Below are positions 63,543 to 64,000 of a stretch of DNA of 64,000 nt, in pieces. The stretch is from Pyropia yezoensis. Lineage: Eukaryota > Rhodophyta > Bangiophyceae > Bangiales > Bangiaceae. The number at the start of each line of letters is the position of its first letter. Within the stretch, counting starts at the first letter, position 1. Position numbers and translations under genes: made by a program. The notes under the pieces were generated by a model, which searched no databases, was not told where the DNA came from, and worked only from the letters and a program-made list of their open reading frames with translations. The stretch spans positions 3,974,590 through 4,038,589 of the forward strand of contig CM020619.1 of NCBI GenBank assembly GCA_009829735.1. The letters run 5' to 3'.

Positions 63543-64000
63543 ATCTAAAAATCTGTGGAGAAATATTCGTGTTTCAGTAGAAGGACAGAGTCCAGCTGCT
63601 TCCACACGGGAAACACTCGAATTTGGGCACCTCAGCCGGCCGTCAGCGACTGCAGGGCACGCACCTGGGAAAAGCAGCGCGGCAGAACGGTCGACTGAGG
63701 ATAATGCGGGATCGCTCACTGTGGTGCGCCTCAAAAGAGAGCTCGAAACAAAAAATAATTACAAAAAGTCACAACTCCATGTTGTTAGGCCTTGTCATCA
63801 GAACAGACCCGAGTGTCGCAGAGAAGTTCACGGCAGCGCGTAGTCGAACGTAATTAACTCCGGCAATGCGGGGCCCGATCGGTGTGCTTGGGCGCCGACC
63901 AAGCCAAAGCTGAGAATGAGCGCAGAACACCGAACCAAGCACTCACCATGGACACCTCCCGACTCCACTGCCCGCGTGGCGACGGTATCACCTGTGGCCA
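63420..64000. repeat. Diverged pair of segments and unassigned window end
   Basis: Around 63440-63530 and 63605-63735 a plus-strand pattern recurs: LEFG, then S.TAG.APG, then LTVV..KR, with gaattcggg/gaatttggg and ggttgtggctatcaaaag/actgtggtgcgcctcaaaag at the DNA level. The plus-strand frame at 63334-63843 reads through both copies. I cannot say whether it is coding or a repeat. 63850-64000 shows no gene. Confidence 0.35.

Overview
The window looks like nuclear DNA of a GC-rich, intron-poor eukaryote in which transposable elements (TEs) fill most of the sequence. The evidence is chromodomain Ty3/gypsy retrotransposons, PIF/Harbinger, KDZ-like and CACTA/Plavaka-like DNA transposons, a RING-H2 gene, one clean GT-AG intron and several GC-rich minisatellites. 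My best guess is a bangiophyte red alga (Porphyra/Pyropia type). This rests on GC content, long uninterrupted ORFs and TE load, not on a marker gene. A 500-base assembly gap lies at 33719-34218.

Layout. 1-1931 (-): a large TE-like ORF with a SAM-like N-terminus, running off the window. 3.1-4.0 kb: a weak ORF carrying a 78-base poly-G tract. 5.3-7.1 kb (-): a decayed CACTA/Plavaka-like transposase that has lost most of its catalytic core, with a 150-bp-period GC-rich array upstream. 9.4-10.9 kb (-): a decayed Cys-rich ORF. 11.4-11.8 kb: a solo LTR. 12.45-21.76 kb: gypsy A, a scrambled copy with gag-pro-RT on the minus strand, joined head to head to integrase, an antisense ORF and the 3' LTR. 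21.8-24.0 kb: a 96-bp-period array.

From 24.4 to 53.2 kb there is a nest of insertions. A minus-strand KDZ-like transposase gene is cut into three collinear pieces (N-terminus 51984-53183, middle 34219-35350, catalytic C-terminus 24396-25860). The N-terminal/middle cut is made by a PIF/Harbinger element at 35354-51980, with perfect 20-bp terminal inverted repeats and a TTA target duplication. That element is itself split by gypsy B (35877-46679), a complete young chromovirus with a CCGGG target duplication, LTRs differing at 4 of 363 positions, and intact gag and pol. The middle/C-terminal cut is made by gypsy C, an older chromovirus with several nonsense mutations, plus the gap. PIF carries its usual two genes, a transposase (one in-frame TGA) and a SANT/Myb-like protein.

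53-64 kb looks more host-like: an intact RING-H2 protein (54633-55496), a 63-bp minisatellite, a GC-rich stretch without a convincing gene, and a two-exon coiled-coil protein (60243-62485).

The most unusual signal is a long antisense ORF between pol and the 3' LTR in gypsy A and gypsy B (736 and 815 codons). It converges on pol across a spacer holding an array of short palindromes. Gypsy C, a different lineage, also shows minus-strand coding-like sequence in the same place.
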